DNA of 20,601 nucleotides. Source: a virus. Where the stretch lies: positions 1 to 20,601 of the IMG/VR virus record IMGVR_UViG_3300028393_002123, one strand, 5' to 3'. The position numbers and the translations under genes were made by a program. The notes beneath the pieces were generated by a model. That model saw only the letters and a program-made list of their open reading frames with translations. It was not told where the DNA came from and ran no database searches. Shown here in pieces: positions 19,589 through 20,601 of the stretch (position 1 is its first letter; every line of letters starts with the position of its first letter).

Positions 19589-20143
19589 CAATCAGTTTTG
19601 CAAGTTCAGAGCGGGATGATTCCGGCTCGGTGTTGACGTTCTGCATTCGCATGAACGCGTGGCAATAGGCGTTTCCGCGTGCAAGTGGTAGTTCCCACCG
19701 AATGAAGTGTTCGCTCCATCCTGTGTAACGGGCAATGAGGGCGACGTAAGCTGCTTCATCTGGTGGGTCGATTAGTTTCCCAGTGGGTCCGGTTCCAAGG
19801 ATGGATCGGAAATAGGAACGGCGCGGTTGCTGTTGGAATGCTGCATGATCGCGCTGAACAACTCAGCAGCGGCGGAGTAATCGCTCGGTCCGTATTTGAT
19901 TTTGTCCATCCATTTAGCAACCTCGGCGTCAAAGTCTTCCGGTTTACGGCGACCCTTGCGAAGTTCAGCTTCGGGGCAAATGCACCCGAAAAGGAACGTG
20001 GCTGCGTCGGTCGGTCCGAAGTTTGATGAGTTGAGAAGGCTGATGATGTTGGCCTTCCTTGAATAGCTCGGTGCAAGGATTTCGATTCCCTTAAACTCCC
20101 AAGTTTGATCCATCGTGTCGATTGTTTCGAGTGTGTCGGTCAT
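19578..20143 (-). CDS. Frameshifted long tail assembly chaperone (gpGT-like)
   Basis: Predicted product of a -1 frameshift joining the gpG-like ORF (20143-19772) to a second ORF in the -1 frame that ends at TGA 19578-19580. After the GGGAAAC slip the extension is 65 aa, giving about 188 aa: it starts LIDPPDEAAYVALIARYTGW, continues with helical segments and ends SELAKLIDEI. The extension has no usable start codon of its own (its only ATGs are in the last third), has a protein-like composition, and overlaps the next gene by 11 bases. This is the lambda gpG/gpGT arrangement, where the fusion binds the tape measure. Confidence 0.78.
19772..20143 (-). CDS. Tail assembly chaperone, short form (gpG-like, 123 aa)
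   Basis: A 123-aa protein immediately upstream of the tail genes leading to the tape measure. It has an N-terminal TWEFKGIEILAPSYSRKANI segment, a helix region with PTDAATFLFGCICPE, and an AEVAKWMDKIKYG helix. It ends LEPDPLGN, with the last two sense codons GGA AAC inside the slippery heptamer and the TAA stop at once after it. Size, position and the frameshift signal match gpG-type chaperones, which coat the tape measure before tube assembly. Primary similarity to lambda gpG is not claimed. The start ATG 20143 overlaps the upstream stop as ATGA. Confidence 0.78.
   Translation of the reverse strand: MTDTLETIDTMDQTWEFKGIEILAPSYSRKANIISLLNSSNFGPTDAATFLFGCICPEAELRKGRRKPEDFDAEVAKWMDKIKYGPSDYSAAAELFSAIMQHSNSNRAVPISDPSLEPDPLGN
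19775..19781 (-). promoter_or_regulatory. -1 programmed ribosomal frameshift site GGGAAAC
   Basis: On the minus strand the zero-frame reads CTG GGA AAC TAA, so the heptamer is phased G GGA AAC, the required X XXY YYZ form. Slipping to GGG AAA leads straight into the 65-codon ORF. The TAA right after the heptamer would favour pausing. Lambda uses the related GGGAAAG. No obvious downstream stem was found by eye. Confidence 0.82.
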
Positions 20144-20544
20144 AGTAGTTTCTTCATTTTGTCACGCAATTCACGGCTTGCGTGTTCGCCGATGAGAACG
20201 GTTTTTTCGCCAACCTGGATGATCCTGATTGGCGCGACTTTCTTGCGGATTTCGCCAAGGTAGCATTCCCGGTTTTCAAGAACGCCTTTCATCCAGTAAA
20301 CCGGGTGTTCCTTGTCCATCGTAAACTCCTCCCAGTTTCGCGCCTTGGAATAAGCGTTGATAATTTCCTTGGCCGCGTCCCGATGGTCGGGGTTGTCAAT
20401 CTTAAACCAAAACTTGAATTGTTCCTTCCTAACGCCGTGGTGTTCCTCGATTTCGCAAGTGACGGGATCACTTGGACGCCGAGGAACGCCGAGAGCTACT
20501 AGAATGGACGCCAACTTGATGTCGGTGACGAAAATATCTGTCAT
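20140..20544 (-). CDS. Hypothetical tail-region protein (134 aa)
   Basis: A 134-aa protein between the probable major tail protein and the chaperones. It begins TDIFVTDIKLASILVALG, has a HHGVRKEQFKFWFKIDNPDH stretch, a basic, mixed alpha/beta centre and a C-terminal helix rich in Arg/Lys (ELRDKMKKLL). The family is not recognised. It starts at ATG 20544, 12 bases after the preceding stop, and its stop overlaps the chaperone start as ATGA. Confidence 0.65.
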   Translation of the reverse strand: MTDIFVTDIKLASILVALGVPRRPSDPVTCEIEEHHGVRKEQFKFWFKIDNPDHRDAAKEIINAYSKARNWEEFTMDKEHPVYWMKGVLENRECYLGEIRKKVAPIRIIQVGEKTVLIGEHASRELRDKMKKLL

Positions 20545-20556
20545 AGGTTTGGCGGT

Positions 20557-20601
20557 TTACGCGAACTTGTAGCGGGTCGCGGTGGCAGTGATTTTCTTGA
20601 A
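20557..20601 (-). CDS. C-terminal end of an upstream tail gene (partial)
   Basis: A minus-strand frame enters from the right edge and ends at TAA 20557-20559, giving 14 residues: FKKITATATRYKFA. A short strand-like basic ending immediately before the 134-aa gene and the chaperones is where the major tail (tube) protein is expected. Only 14 codons are visible, so both the gene and the tail-tube idea are provisional. Confidence 0.5.
   Translation of the reverse strand, partial: FKKITATATRYKFA

Noticed and set aside
1-20601. CRISPR arrays, tRNA genes and insertion sequences
   Set aside because: No regularly spaced repeats, cloverleaf-like sequence or transposase-like frame was seen by eye on either strand.

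Overview
The window is a dense tailed-phage (Caudoviricetes) or prophage segment with a siphovirus-like tail region. Apart from one small regulator at 6476-6670, every supported gene is on the minus strand, so transcription reads from high to low coordinates. No terminase, portal, capsid or integrase gene is visible; head genes would be expected beyond 20601. The host cannot be fixed from this sequence. The moderate GC content and the near absence of Shine-Dalgarno sequences would fit a group such as Verrucomicrobiota, but that is a weak inference.

Layout in transcription order. (1) 20601-14480, tail module: the C-terminal end of a probable major tail protein, a 134-aa protein, a tail assembly chaperone pair joined by a predicted -1 ribosomal frameshift at a GGGAAAC heptamer (19775-19781), a 149-aa tail protein, a 518-aa tape-measure-like protein, and six minor tail or baseplate-like proteins. 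(2) 14483-12032: a 682-aa repetitive tail fibre with a C1q-like tip, then a 124-aa coiled-coil protein. (3) 12035-10915, probable lysis cassette: a 57-aa two-helix membrane protein, a 66-aa lipoprotein, a 29-aa membrane peptide, a GH75 chitosanase-like hydrolase and a 63-aa holin-like protein. (4) 10918-9068: a 62-aa protein, an HExxH metallopeptidase, a two-HTH protein and a calcineurin-like phosphoesterase, closed by a clear intrinsic terminator (about 9005-9040).

(5) 8853-6710, early operon behind a palindromic operator region: a chain of very small genes (53, 50, 47, 62, 99, 77 and 58 aa) ending in a RecT-family annealase. Several of these are too short for routine ORF calling but are held in place by stop-start overlaps. 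(6) 6229-6475: a switch-like region between the plus-strand HTH regulator and the minus-strand operon. (7) 6228-1, replication, recombination and modification: a YqaJ/lambda-type exonuclease, a DUF551-like protein, a standalone DnaA domain IV-like DNA-binding protein, several small proteins, a RuvC-like resolvase, a zinc-ribbon protein, an SSB-like protein with an SSB-type acidic tail, a ParB-domain/DNA methyltransferase fusion, and an edge-truncated protein with a possible PD-(D/E)XK nuclease signature.

RecT, the exonuclease, the SSB-like protein and the RuvC-like resolvase together form a self-contained recombination set. Most adjacent genes overlap by ATGA, GTGA or TAATG, which implies tight translational coupling and fixes many start codons.
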